Source of the DNA: Planctomycetaceae bacterium
Lineage (GTDB): Bacteria > Planctomycetota > Planctomycetia > Pirellulales > Pirellulaceae
DNA length: 5,436 bases
Direction: 5' to 3'
Assembly: GCA_024642765.1 (NCBI GenBank)
Contig: JAHEAM010000288.1
Coordinates: 1-5,436 of the forward strand
The translations under genes were made by a program, and so were the position numbers. The notes below the pieces were generated by a model. The model worked only from the letters and a program-made list of their open reading frames with translations, had not been told where the DNA came from and did no database searches. Shown here piece after piece: positions 1 through 5,436 of the stretch; the stretch's first letter is position 1; each line of letters opens with the position of its first letter.

Positions 1-1
1 T

Positions 2-346
2 TTAAATGCAACACTTTTGCATCTGAGCGTTCTCGCTGGTGGGTTCATCATTTCGAGTTTGTTGTGGAGTTCGGCGCTGGCCGAAATGATCGACCGTCGA
101 TTCAATCGCGCGGCATTGTTTTTGTTAATCGCCGGTGGTTTAGCGACTTTCGGCATTATTCACTCACCGCTTCCTGGCGATCGTATGTTCTGGCCAAGTC
201 AATTGACAGAATCCGCTCATTTTCGCGTCGTCATCGAAATGGTTTGCAGCTATGTAATCATGGCGTTGATTCTCGTGTTACTCGGGTTCTTTACTCGCAA
301 CGAAAATCCCGTGATCACGACCGACGAAGAATTTGAATCGCTTTGA
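2..346 (+). CDS. C-terminal part of a polytopic membrane protein, possibly an NCS2-like permease
   Basis: The reading frame is open from base 2 to the TGA at 344-346, so this is the last 114 residues of a gene that begins outside the window. A TTG at 17 could be read as a start, but it lies inside a hydrophobic helix and has no ribosome binding site, so I treat the gene as truncated by the window edge. Three hydrophobic segments are visible at roughly residues 5-28, 36-55 and 78-98 of the visible part, followed by a short acidic cytoplasmic-type tail rich in Asp and Glu. The segment with FGIIHSPLP between helices resembles the end of xanthine/uracil (NCS2/AGZA)-like permeases found in cyanobacteria and planctomycetes. 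That family call is from memory of the pattern and is tentative. The stop is 19 bp before the methyltransferase start, which suggests an operon with it and the P-II-like gene. Confidence 0.75.
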   Translation, partial: LNATLLHLSVLAGGFIISSLLWSSALAEMIDRRFNRAALFLLIAGGLATFGIIHSPLPGDRMFWPSQLTESAHFRVVIEMVCSYVIMALILVLLGFFTRNENPVITTDEEFESL

Positions 347-351
347 CCGCA

Positions 352-357
352 AAGGAA
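352..357 (+). promoter_or_regulatory. Ribosome binding site of the methyltransferase gene
   Basis: AAGGAA lies 8 nt before the ATG at 366. It supports that ATG over the in-frame TTG at 333, which would overlap the end of the preceding gene and has no such motif in front of it. Confidence 0.7.
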
Positions 358-365
358 CAAACGCC

Positions 366-1028
366 ATGCCGCTCGGACGAACTCTCGAACCCGAAGTAAT
401 GGATTCGCGCGACGAAGCAGCGACCTACAACGATATGGATCACAGCCAAGTCAACGCGGCATTTGTCGATGCCCTCATTGCGGCGGGATACAGCGGTGGC
501 GACACGTTGGATCTAGGTACTGGCACTGCTTTGATTCCAATTGTGATCACGCGTCGAGTCACCAACTGCCGAATCATGGCGGTAGACATGTCACTGTCGA
601 TGCTTGACCTCGCAAGATACAATATCGAAGCGGCCAGCCAAATTGAGAGAATTCAATTGGCCCAAGCCGACGCCAAATCGCTAGGCTTTTCGGATGAACT
701 GTTCGATTGCGTTATGTCGAATAGCATCATCCACCATCTGCCGGAACCACTCGCATGCTTGAAAGAAGTCGCACGGGTCTGCAAACCAAATGGCTTGCTC
801 TTTTTTCGAGACCTCATGCGGCCACCGTCCGGCGAAATGGTCGATCGACTTGTCACTCAGTACACAGGCAATGAAACAATACCTGCTCAAATCCTATTCC
901 GCGAATCATTGCACGCGGCGTTAACGCTCGAAGAAATTCGCGACCTCGTTGTTGGCCTTGGGTTTGCATCGGAAACCGTGCAAGCCAGTAGCGATCGACA
1001 TTGGACCTGGACCGCGCGCAAGCCATAG
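366..1028 (+). CDS. Class I SAM-dependent methyltransferase
   Basis: This 220-residue protein is a soluble methyltransferase of the Methyltransf_11/25 type. The glycine-rich SAM loop is LDLGTGT at residues 48-54. The acidic residue at the end of strand 2 is Asp74 in AVDMS, the ADAKS segment (101-105) fits the adenine-contact position, and SNSIIHHLPEP (118-128) with GLLFFRDLMRP (143-153) forms the usual post-motif strands 4 and 5. The C-terminus contains SDRHWTW at about 209-215, which looks like a conserved subfamily signature. The N-terminal 30 residues, with EPEVMDSRDEA, precede the core. The substrate cannot be read from sequence; annotation as UbiE-like would be over-specific. The ATG at 366 is chosen because of the AAGGAA upstream. 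The gene lies 19 bp after the membrane protein and 17 bp before the P-II-like gene, so all three are probably translated from one mRNA. Confidence 0.92.
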   Translation: MPLGRTLEPEVMDSRDEAATYNDMDHSQVNAAFVDALIAAGYSGGDTLDLGTGTALIPIVITRRVTNCRIMAVDMSLSMLDLARYNIEAASQIERIQLAQADAKSLGFSDELFDCVMSNSIIHHLPEPLACLKEVARVCKPNGLLFFRDLMRPPSGEMVDRLVTQYTGNETIPAQILFRESLHAALTLEEIRDLVVGLGFASETVQASSDRHWTWTARKP

Positions 1029-1045
1029 GCAAAAAAGCTCCCCAA

Positions 1046-1354
1046 ATGAAAAATATTATCGCCATCGTGAAACCGTTTTTGGCAGAACGCGTTATCAAGT
1101 CCATTTCAGAATTGCCCGTCGATGACATAATCGTTCGCGAAGCCAAAGGATTTGGGCGACAAAAAGACTATGTCGATCTTTATCAAAACAATGAATTTTC
1201 TCGTGTGTTTGTCGCCAAGGTCGAGGTATCCGTTTTCGTAGCTGATGAATTTGCGAACGAAGTCATCGAGCGCATCGCTGCCGTTTCGAAAACGGGTCGA
1301 CTTGGCGATGGAAAGATACTCGTCTTGCCTATCCTGGCTGATCGTTCACCTTAA
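1046..1354 (+). CDS. Divergent P-II family (GlnB/GlnK-like) signalling protein
   Basis: The 102-residue protein aligns without gaps to GlnB. Seen directly: the start MKNIIAIVKPF, the block EAKGFGRQK at 32-40 leading into the T-loop, Lys58, and the second P-II signature TGRLGDGK at 83-90. P-II proteins are trimers that bind ATP/ADP and 2-oxoglutarate and control transporters or enzymes through the T-loop. Residues kept here include Gly37, Arg38, Gln39, Lys58, Gly87, Gly89 and Lys90. Two features are odd. The position of the uridylylated Tyr51 is Phe (codon TTT at 1196-1198), although Tyr46 is present. The protein also stops at residue 102, without the Arg101/Arg103 segment that contacts ATP phosphates in GlnB. 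The ATG at 1046 is chosen by family alignment; the in-frame TTG at 1001 would overlap the methyltransferase gene and add an unrelated N-terminus. No strong ribosome binding site is seen. The probable partner is the membrane protein encoded at the start of the window. Confidence 0.93.
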   Translation: MKNIIAIVKPFLAERVIKSISELPVDDIIVREAKGFGRQKDYVDLYQNNEFSRVFVAKVEVSVFVADEFANEVIERIAAVSKTGRLGDGKILVLPILADRSP

Positions 1355-1384
1355 ACTAGATCCTACTTTTTATCGAATGCATTT

Positions 1385-1425
1385 GAATCGATCGGTTCGC
1401 AGTCATTGAACTAACCGATCGATTC
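1385..1425 (+). terminator. Perfect 13-bp inverted repeat, possible transcript end of the P-II operon
   Basis: GAATCGATCGGTT (1385-1397) is exactly complementary to 1413-1425, with a 15-nt loop whose ends (AGT/ACT) can also pair. It begins 30 bp after the P-II-like stop codon and 60 bp before the next start. There is no T-run after it, so it is not a classical Rho-independent terminator. It could be an mRNA 3'-end stabilising hairpin or, being a symmetrical DNA site near the next gene, an operator. Confidence 0.45.
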
Positions 1426-1484
1426 TGCGAAAATGTGAGCAACCAAAAAACTCTATCCCACTAACTTGATTTTGGAAAATCGAG

Positions 1485-2669
1485 ATGACGCTTGCTAGAT
1501 TGCTTTGCGGCTACGTTTTTATCTTTTGTTGCTGGACTAATTCTCCTTTTGCTTCTCCTCCAGGAGCGAAATTACTGCAAGAAGAATCGGTGTCGAAGCC
1601 GTTGGTGGTTCCTGAGAAGGTCGATTTTACTCAGCACATCAAGCCAATTTTTGAAGTTCACTGTTTAGAATGCCACGGCCCTGACGGAAAAGAGTCGCCG
1701 CGTATTGACGACCGTGATTCTGTTAGTGATTACATTGAACCCGAGGATGCTGATGGCAGCGAACTTTTCGAGGTACTCACCACTGATGATGAAGACGTCA
1801 TGATGCCTCCTCCCGACGAAGAAAACCCGTTGTCCGAAGTCCAGATCGAAATCATTCGCAAATGGATCGACAACGGTGCCGATTGGCCTGAGAATATTGC
1901 GTTTGTTAAACCTGTAGGCCAAAAAACTCAACTCGAGAAGAAAAGCGAACTGACGATGGGCGAACGAATCTGGAGCGCAATTGGCGACCTGCACCCTGCG
2001 GCAGTGCACTTGCCCATCGGCCTGCTTTTGGCTGCGGGATTGTTTTCGCTACTTGGTCTACGCGGCAATTTTGTGATGAGCGATTCGGCTTACTACTGCC
2101 TCTGGCTCGGTGCATTGACGGCGATCGTCGCATCCGTGGTTGGCTGGTCTTATGCCGCAGGCAAAGGCGCAGGGATTGGTCTTGAAGAGCTAACTGACAC
2201 CAACAACAAATTCTTTTTGCATCGTATCTCAGGCGTTGCTGTTACGGTGTTTGGACTAATACTGGCGCTGTACGCGGCTCGCGCTCGTGCACTTGACCCC
2301 GACGACGGATTTCTTTGGAAATTGGGCGCAATATTTTTGGCCCTCGGAGTTGCCTACTGCGGACACGAAGGCGGAGAATTGGCCTATCCGAGCCATTACA
2401 GCGAACTGAATGCTGTCACCGAAGATCTAACAGGAATGGACATCAACAGCGACGGAAAAGTCGGTGCAGGTCCCGCCAAAACCGTCGCGGGCGAATCACA
2501 AGACAAGCCAATCGACAGCAAACCAAAGTCTCCTACTGCAGTGGTTCCTGAAGACACGGCAAATGAAAATAGAGCCGCCATCGAAGAAACAATCGAAAAC
2601 AAAACCAAAAATGAAGACGACGCCGTTGGTAAATCATCATCGGAATCAAAAGACTCCAGCGGCAATTGA
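1485..2669 (+). CDS. Exported c-type cytochrome (PSCyt1-like) fused to a DUF2231-like membrane domain
   Basis: This 394-residue protein starts with a likely signal peptide (hydrophobic residues 6-17, probable cleavage near residue 24). Residues 46-135 match a planctomycete-type cytochrome c domain: FTQHIKPIFEVHC leads into the haem site C60-L-E-C63-H64, and Met106/Met107 in MMPPP are candidates for the distal ligand. Residues 168-305 look like a DUF2231 domain with four hydrophobic helices (about 172-191, 202-222, 246-264, 278-292). Its histidines are typical of the family: LHPAAVHLP (169-177), FLHR (244-247) and GHEGG (293-297). Residues 319-326 (DINSDGKV) resemble a calcium-binding EF-hand/dockerin loop, followed by a tail of about 70 residues rich in Lys, Glu, Ser and Asp. 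The haem domain should face the periplasm. A redox or electron-transfer role is inferred; the partner is unknown. The usual PSCyt2/DUF1553 neighbours are absent. The ATG at 1485 has a weak GGA 8 nt upstream. Confidence 0.9.
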   Translation: MTLARLLCGYVFIFCCWTNSPFASPPGAKLLQEESVSKPLVVPEKVDFTQHIKPIFEVHCLECHGPDGKESPRIDDRDSVSDYIEPEDADGSELFEVLTTDDEDVMMPPPDEENPLSEVQIEIIRKWIDNGADWPENIAFVKPVGQKTQLEKKSELTMGERIWSAIGDLHPAAVHLPIGLLLAAGLFSLLGLRGNFVMSDSAYYCLWLGALTAIVASVVGWSYAAGKGAGIGLEELTDTNNKFFLHRISGVAVTVFGLILALYAARARALDPDDGFLWKLGAIFLALGVAYCGHEGGELAYPSHYSELNAVTEDLTGMDINSDGKVGAGPAKTVAGESQDKPIDSKPKSPTAVVPEDTANENRAAIEETIENKTKNEDDAVGKSSSESKDSSGN

Positions 2670-2817
2670 AATCCGTGCAGAAAGACAAATACAAGCCCGC
2701 TGAGCGAGCAAGTTTTCCGGTCGTAGTCGCTTCACTCCAACCAACGGCAAAGGGCTTGAATGCCTCCGGCACAACTTGAGTGCTTCCAGCAAGGCGGCAA
2801 CCTCAAAAATCTCCAGA

Positions 2818-2864
2818 GAGTGAGCATTACGTCGAAAACGAGTTCACTCACTCACTGACTTTTT
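2818..2864 (+). terminator. Weak candidate terminator after the cytochrome gene
   Basis: GAGTGAG (2818-2824) can pair with CTCACTC (2847-2853). Alternatively its AGTGAG part (2819-2824) can pair with CTCACT at 2851-2856, which lies 3 nt before the run TTTTT (2860-2864). The stem is only 6-7 bp with a loop of over 20 nt, so the call is weak. It lies about 150 bp after the stop codon. Confidence 0.3.
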
Positions 2865-2901
2865 GGGTTTGTAGTTGGGCAGCTGTACGAGCGCAAGTTG
2901 G

Positions 2902-2932
2902 ATCGAATCCTTTCTTACGCTTCGGAATCGAT
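2902..2932. repeat. Imperfect 9-bp inverted repeat (hairpin)
   Basis: ATCGAATCC (2902-2910) pairs with GGAATCGAT (2924-2932) with one A-A mismatch and a 13-nt loop. It lies between convergent genes and could help end transcription in either direction, but neither side has a T-run. Confidence 0.35.
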
Positions 2933-2936
2933 ACTA

Positions 2937-2972
2937 CAGGTCATTGATGTCGGCAGGTCATTGATGTCGGCA
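2937..2972. repeat. 17-bp tandem direct duplication
   Basis: CAGGTCATTGATGTCGG occurs at 2937-2953 and again, identically and without a gap, at 2954-2970. The first two bases of a third copy (CA) follow. The array ends 15 bp before the stop codon of the minus-strand gene. It is too short, and lacks spacers, to be a CRISPR array. Confidence 0.95.
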
Positions 2973-2987
2973 AAAGACTTGCGTGAC

Positions 2988-3518
2988 CTACTTTCCGCTC
3001 TCTTTTTCTGTCTTTGTTCGCTTATAGGTCGTCAGCACCATCATTGTGCCAGCGCTTGATTCAAATTTTTCAGGTCGCTCGCCACCGTCAACAACGTTGT
3101 AGCAAATCACTAGTTTGTCGTCCTTAAACCGAAATATCGTTGGATAGGTCTTATCTTTATTGGGCCCTTCGGTTCCTTTTAGGTCCATCGCCATGATTTC
3201 GCCAGACAGGTCGATAGCCAATTCACCAACGTCTGTGAGATCGCCGATCAACGTAAAGTACTTTTTGTCTTTGATATTGAGTTTGATCGAGGTCATGAAT
3301 TGCTCTGGCGCCGGCTTGCCATTGATGATCATCTCATGAGGAACCCAGTCGCCCGACAACTTTTCCCAACATTCTCTGTCGGTCATTTTTTCTTGTGACG
3401 TGACGACTGACTCTGGCGGTTTTGCCGCGTCCAATTTTGGTGATTCCGTCACTTGTGCTGACACAGAAACAGCGCCGCAAACCACGCACCCAACACTCAA
3501 CAAACGGACCACAAACAT
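2988..3518 (-). CDS. Secreted TIGR03067-domain protein of planctomycetes
   Basis: This 176-residue protein has a signal peptide (Arg5, hydrophobic residues 7-19, probable cleavage after VSVSA at 21), so it should be exported. The mature part from residue 50 shows the pattern of the TIGR03067 family: WEKLSGDWVPHEMIINGKPAP (51-71), a central beta-rich stretch, then KDKTYPTIFRFKDDKLVICY (121-140), GGERPEKFES (145-154) and a final strand ending in YKR (165-167). The family is common in planctomycetes and is likely a small beta-barrel; its function is not known. The start ATG (3516-3518) is preceded by AAAAGGGG with an 8-nt gap, a good ribosome binding site. A lipobox was considered at Cys11 but the preceding residues do not fit. 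The gene lies 48 bp downstream of the tRNA nucleotidyltransferase gene and is probably co-transcribed with it. Confidence 0.9.
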   Translation of the reverse strand: MFVVRLLSVGCVVCGAVSVSAQVTESPKLDAAKPPESVVTSQEKMTDRECWEKLSGDWVPHEMIINGKPAPEQFMTSIKLNIKDKKYFTLIGDLTDVGELAIDLSGEIMAMDLKGTEGPNKDKTYPTIFRFKDDKLVICYNVVDGGERPEKFESSAGTMMVLTTYKRTKTEKESGK

Positions 3519-3566
3519 TTCTATTGCCCCTTTTCACGATTAATTTGTTTCAACAGGAAATAAATC

Positions 3567-4793
3567 TTAATCAACAGCGTCCAAGAACTCCAATGCAATT
3601 TGATGTGCTTGTTGTTTGGATGATATTTCACCGTCCAGTTGTTTGGTACGGATGATCGATAGAATACGCGAATAAGTCGGGCCTGGTTCCAGCCCCCATG
3701 ATTTGAGGTCTTCGCCATTGGCAAGTTCCTTTGGATTCAAGACAGCAGCCGGCAATTTTAGCTTTTCGCGACAGAATTCGACGCCGACATGGTTTGGGCC
3801 CAGTGCCGTTTCTGCCAACTTCAAGGCCTGCAGGGCCTCACCATGAACCAAAAATGGCTGCACCTCGCTCCACGGCAGATAGGCCGCTCGTGAAAGGGTC
3901 AACCAATGTTGATTGATCCAAGCAATGGACTTGCGTTCCGCCGTGGATAATTTCCAGCGTTCTGCGATCGGTTCGACACCTTGTTCTTTCAATGAATTGA
4001 GCAGCAACACCACTGCCGCAGTTTCCCAGTTGACGGCCCCCAGTTCCTTAAGCCACTTTAGTCTTGTGCGCCAATTCGCGCGGTTCTCGCCTTCTAAATT
4101 CCCTGACGGCACAATCTGCTCTAGAAGTTCACATTCCTGCAATAACTGTGCGGCAAGATGACGATTCGAGTGTCCTAGCATACGCCGCATTTCGGCACCA
4201 ATCCGTTCACCACTTACGACGCTGATCTGCCTGGCGTGTTTCCGAATGGCATCTTTGGTCTCGCGTTCTAATTCGAAATCAAAAGTTGCCGTGAAACGAA
4301 TGGCTCTCAGCATACGCAACTTGTCTTCCGAGATTCGGTCGGCCGGATTGCCTATAGCGCGAATCACTCTTTCATCCAAATCGCGACGGCCATCAACAAA
4401 ATCCAATACGCGATCTGCGATCGGATCGAAAAACAATCCGTTGATTGTAAAGTCTCGTCGCAACGCATCTTCGCGTGCGTCTGTAAATTCGACATGATCC
4501 GGTCGGCGCCCATCGGAGTAACTACCATCACGCCGAAACGTTGCCACTTCAATCGGCAAGAGAGGCTTCGGACCAATAACAGAAATCACGCCAAAACTCG
4601 CACCAATGGCCAGCGTCCGATGCTTGCCGAAGAGCTCACGAACTTGTTCCGGTCGAGCATTGGTTGCTACGTCATAGTCCTTGGGCACAAGTCCCAGCAA
4701 TTGATCGCGCACACACCCACCGGCAAACAAAGCTTGATGCCCGGCCACTTGCAAACGCTGCACGACTTCAACTGCAAAATCACGATTCGTCAT
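3567..4793 (-). CDS. cca: CCA tRNA nucleotidyltransferase / poly(A) polymerase family protein
   Basis: This 408-residue protein is a class II nucleotidyltransferase, which adds CCA (or part of it) to tRNA 3' ends in the cytoplasm. Motif A is GGCVRD (25-30) with the metal-binding pair in DYD (Asp39, Asp41). The conserved RRDFTING is at 112-119. The nucleotide-template motif EDKLRMLRAIRF is at 156-167, with Asp157, Arg160 and Arg163 in the positions that read the base edge in the Bacillus enzyme. SGERIGAEMRRML (194-206) follows the usual neck-domain pattern. The rest is a helical body and tail domain, ending with LEPGPTYSRILSIIRTKQ (368-385). All catalytic residues are present. The ERI-E-RML neck pattern favours the tRNA enzymes over PcnB poly(A) polymerase. 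Whether it adds CCA, only CC or only A cannot be decided by eye, because several bacterial lineages split the job. The start ATG (4791-4793) has only a weak GAAGA upstream. Confidence 0.93.
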   Translation of the reverse strand: MTNRDFAVEVVQRLQVAGHQALFAGGCVRDQLLGLVPKDYDVATNARPEQVRELFGKHRTLAIGASFGVISVIGPKPLLPIEVATFRRDGSYSDGRRPDHVEFTDAREDALRRDFTINGLFFDPIADRVLDFVDGRRDLDERVIRAIGNPADRISEDKLRMLRAIRFTATFDFELERETKDAIRKHARQISVVSGERIGAEMRRMLGHSNRHLAAQLLQECELLEQIVPSGNLEGENRANWRTRLKWLKELGAVNWETAAVVLLLNSLKEQGVEPIAERWKLSTAERKSIAWINQHWLTLSRAAYLPWSEVQPFLVHGEALQALKLAETALGPNHVGVEFCREKLKLPAAVLNPKELANGEDLKSWGLEPGPTYSRILSIIRTKQLDGEISSKQQAHQIALEFLDAVD

Positions 4794-5267
4794 ATTCTTC
4801 GTTTCAGATATTTCATGTTGAGATCAATTCAATTTTAACAACTGAAGTGCGCTAGAACTCTAAGGCGACCTCCAATGAACTGTCCTGAAATAGATTGTTC
4901 GTTTGAACTAGCCAACGCGGTTGGTCGCACAGCCACGTACGGCTCCGGCTGACGATTAGACGTCTTGCGGTTTGTACTCCAGGACTCTCCCAAGTCCGAA
5001 AAAAATGCAAGCTGGACGGCACAAAATTACACTGGGCAATTATTAACTTAGCAATTGTGACTGCGCAAAAAAAAACCGCGAATAGGCAAGCTGCCAGTCC
5101 GCGGTTAATTTTGTTCGATACGATGTCTGATCGATGTTGCGTGGAGGTAAACGACCATCCGGAGCTATTGCGTCTGTCTGTTCAAGCCTCTTCACGCGTT
5201 TTGACGGCGATCGCTCGCAGTCGAGAGTGTTAGCTCTCAATCGTCTGACACGGTTTCGAAGTGATGA
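4794..5267. other. 474-bp spacer between two minus-strand genes
   Basis: The right part (5107-5267) is the 3' untranslated region of the RRM gene, closed by a terminator at 5067-5106. The left part should contain the promoter of the tRNA nucleotidyltransferase gene, but no convincing -35/-10 pair was found. Small hairpins are visible: CCAAC/GTTGG at 4912-4924 with a 3-nt loop, GGACT/AGTCC at 4982-4997, and GAGAG/CTCTC at 5223-5238. A 25-codon open frame (4875-4952, +) sits in a locally GC-rich patch and is described under findings. No tRNA or other known RNA was recognised. Confidence 0.7.
5067..5106 (-). terminator. Strong Rho-independent terminator of the RRM gene
   Basis: Read on the minus strand, AACCGCG (5106-5100) pairs perfectly with CGCGGTT (5080-5074), with an inner GGCA/TGCC stem in the loop. 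It is followed at once by seven more T residues (5073-5067). This is a textbook intrinsic terminator for leftward transcription and ends the transcript of the RNA-binding protein about 160 nt after its stop codon. Confidence 0.85.
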
Positions 5268-5436
5268 CTAGCGGTTTCGGAAACCACCGCGATCACGTCC
5301 GCCACCGCCGCCTCCGCCACCACCACCACCAGATCGCTCTGGCCGTGGACGAGCTTCGTTAACAGTCAGACGACGTCCGCCAAGCTCATAATTGTTCATG
5401 GCTTCAACGGCGTTTTCTGCGCCATCAGTCATTTCA
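5268..5436 (-). CDS. C-terminal part of a glycine-rich RRM RNA-binding protein
   Basis: The frame runs from the window edge to a TAG at 5270-5268, giving the last 55 residues. The first residues, EMTDGAENAVEAMNNYELGG, followed by RRLTVNEARPRPE, match the second half of an RNA recognition motif: the end of the RNP1 strand, helix 2, and strand 4 with the typical LTVNEARPR. A run of 11 glycines and a short basic end (RDRGGFRNR) follow. RRM proteins of this small glycine-tailed type bind single-stranded RNA in the cytoplasm and are common in cyanobacteria and planctomycetes, where some are cold-induced. The N-terminal half, including RNP2 and the start codon, lies beyond the window. The transcript ends at the terminator at 5067-5106. 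Confidence 0.92.
   Translation of the reverse strand, partial: EMTDGAENAVEAMNNYELGGRRLTVNEARPRPERSGGGGGGGGGGGRDRGGFRNR

Larger units (their letters stand above)
2670..2987. other. 318-bp spacer between convergent genes
   Basis: No credible gene is seen on either strand. The spacer holds a weak hairpin followed by T residues (2818-2864), an imperfect 9-bp hairpin (2902-2932) and a 17-bp tandem duplication (2937-2972). The stretch at about 2712-2772 is a candidate dispersed repeat: it is unlike a coding end and includes the tract CCAACCAACGGCAAAGGGC. Confidence 0.7.

Noticed and set aside
1001..1045. TTG start for the P-II-like gene
   Set aside because: The added 15 residues overlap the methyltransferase gene and do not belong to the P-II fold, which begins at the MKNIIAIVKPF of the ATG at 1046.
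853..1146. 97-codon minus-strand open frame across the methyltransferase/P-II junction
   Set aside because: It is antisense to two well-supported genes and shows no family pattern.
2533..2772. 79-codon minus-strand open frame overlapping the end of the cytochrome gene
   Set aside because: It is mostly antisense to the low-complexity tail of a well-supported gene; only the spacer part is kept, as a possible repeat.
2937..2972. Possible CRISPR-like array
   Set aside because: There are only two units with no spacer between them and no cas gene nearby.
4494..4838. 114-codon plus-strand open frame antisense to the tRNA nucleotidyltransferase start
   Set aside because: The opposite strand carries the complete catalytic motifs GGCVRD and DYD; this frame is their shadow.
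5207..5214. GCGATCGC palindrome like the cyanobacterial HIP1 octamer
   Set aside because: I noticed only this one copy, with no enrichment, so it is best explained by chance.
5043..5240. 65-codon minus-strand open frame after the RRM gene
   Set aside because: It starts at a TTG, runs straight through the terminator stem and its T-run, and has no recognisable protein pattern.
5289..5334. GCC/ACC-rich simple repeat
   Set aside because: It is the codon run for the polyglycine tail of the RRM protein, not an independent repeat element.

Overview
The window looks like a piece of a chromosome from a planctomycete, most likely of the Pirellulaceae type. Three things point there: a secreted protein of the planctomycete-typical TIGR03067 type, a PSCyt1-type haem c domain fused to a DUF2231-like membrane domain, and a glycine-rich RRM protein of the short kind common in that phylum and in cyanobacteria. 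Base composition is moderate. No transposase, phage gene, CRISPR array, rRNA or tRNA was seen. The assignment rests on recognising protein families by eye, not on a database search.

Layout. Bases 1-1354 (+) form a tight run of three genes: the C-terminal end of a polytopic membrane protein (probably permease-like), a class I SAM-dependent methyltransferase 19 bp later, and a P-II-like signalling protein 17 bp after that. A perfect 13-bp inverted repeat (1385-1425) follows. Bases 1485-2669 (+) encode an exported protein with one c-type haem site, four likely membrane helices and a long charged, low-complexity tail. A 318-bp spacer (2670-2987) between convergent genes holds two weak hairpins and a 17-bp tandem duplication. 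On the minus strand follow a TIGR03067-type secreted protein (2988-3518) and, upstream of it and probably co-transcribed, a tRNA nucleotidyltransferase of the CCA/poly(A) polymerase family (3567-4793). A 474-bp spacer (4794-5267) contains a strong Rho-independent terminator facing left. It serves the last gene, the 3' end of an RRM RNA-binding protein (5268-5436, minus strand, cut by the window edge).

How the genes fit together. The first three genes are close enough to be one transcript and suggest a transporter with its own P-II-type regulator, by analogy with AmtB-GlnK; the methyltransferase's role is unknown. The P-II protein is the most interesting item. It aligns without gaps to GlnB up to residue 102, but has Phe where the uridylylated Tyr51 normally sits, and it ends before the C-terminal arginines that contact ATP. 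The remaining genes are housekeeping (tRNA 3'-end maturation, RNA binding) or planctomycete-typical exported proteins with no obvious link to the first cluster. Apart from the divergent P-II cluster I see no clear undescribed system.
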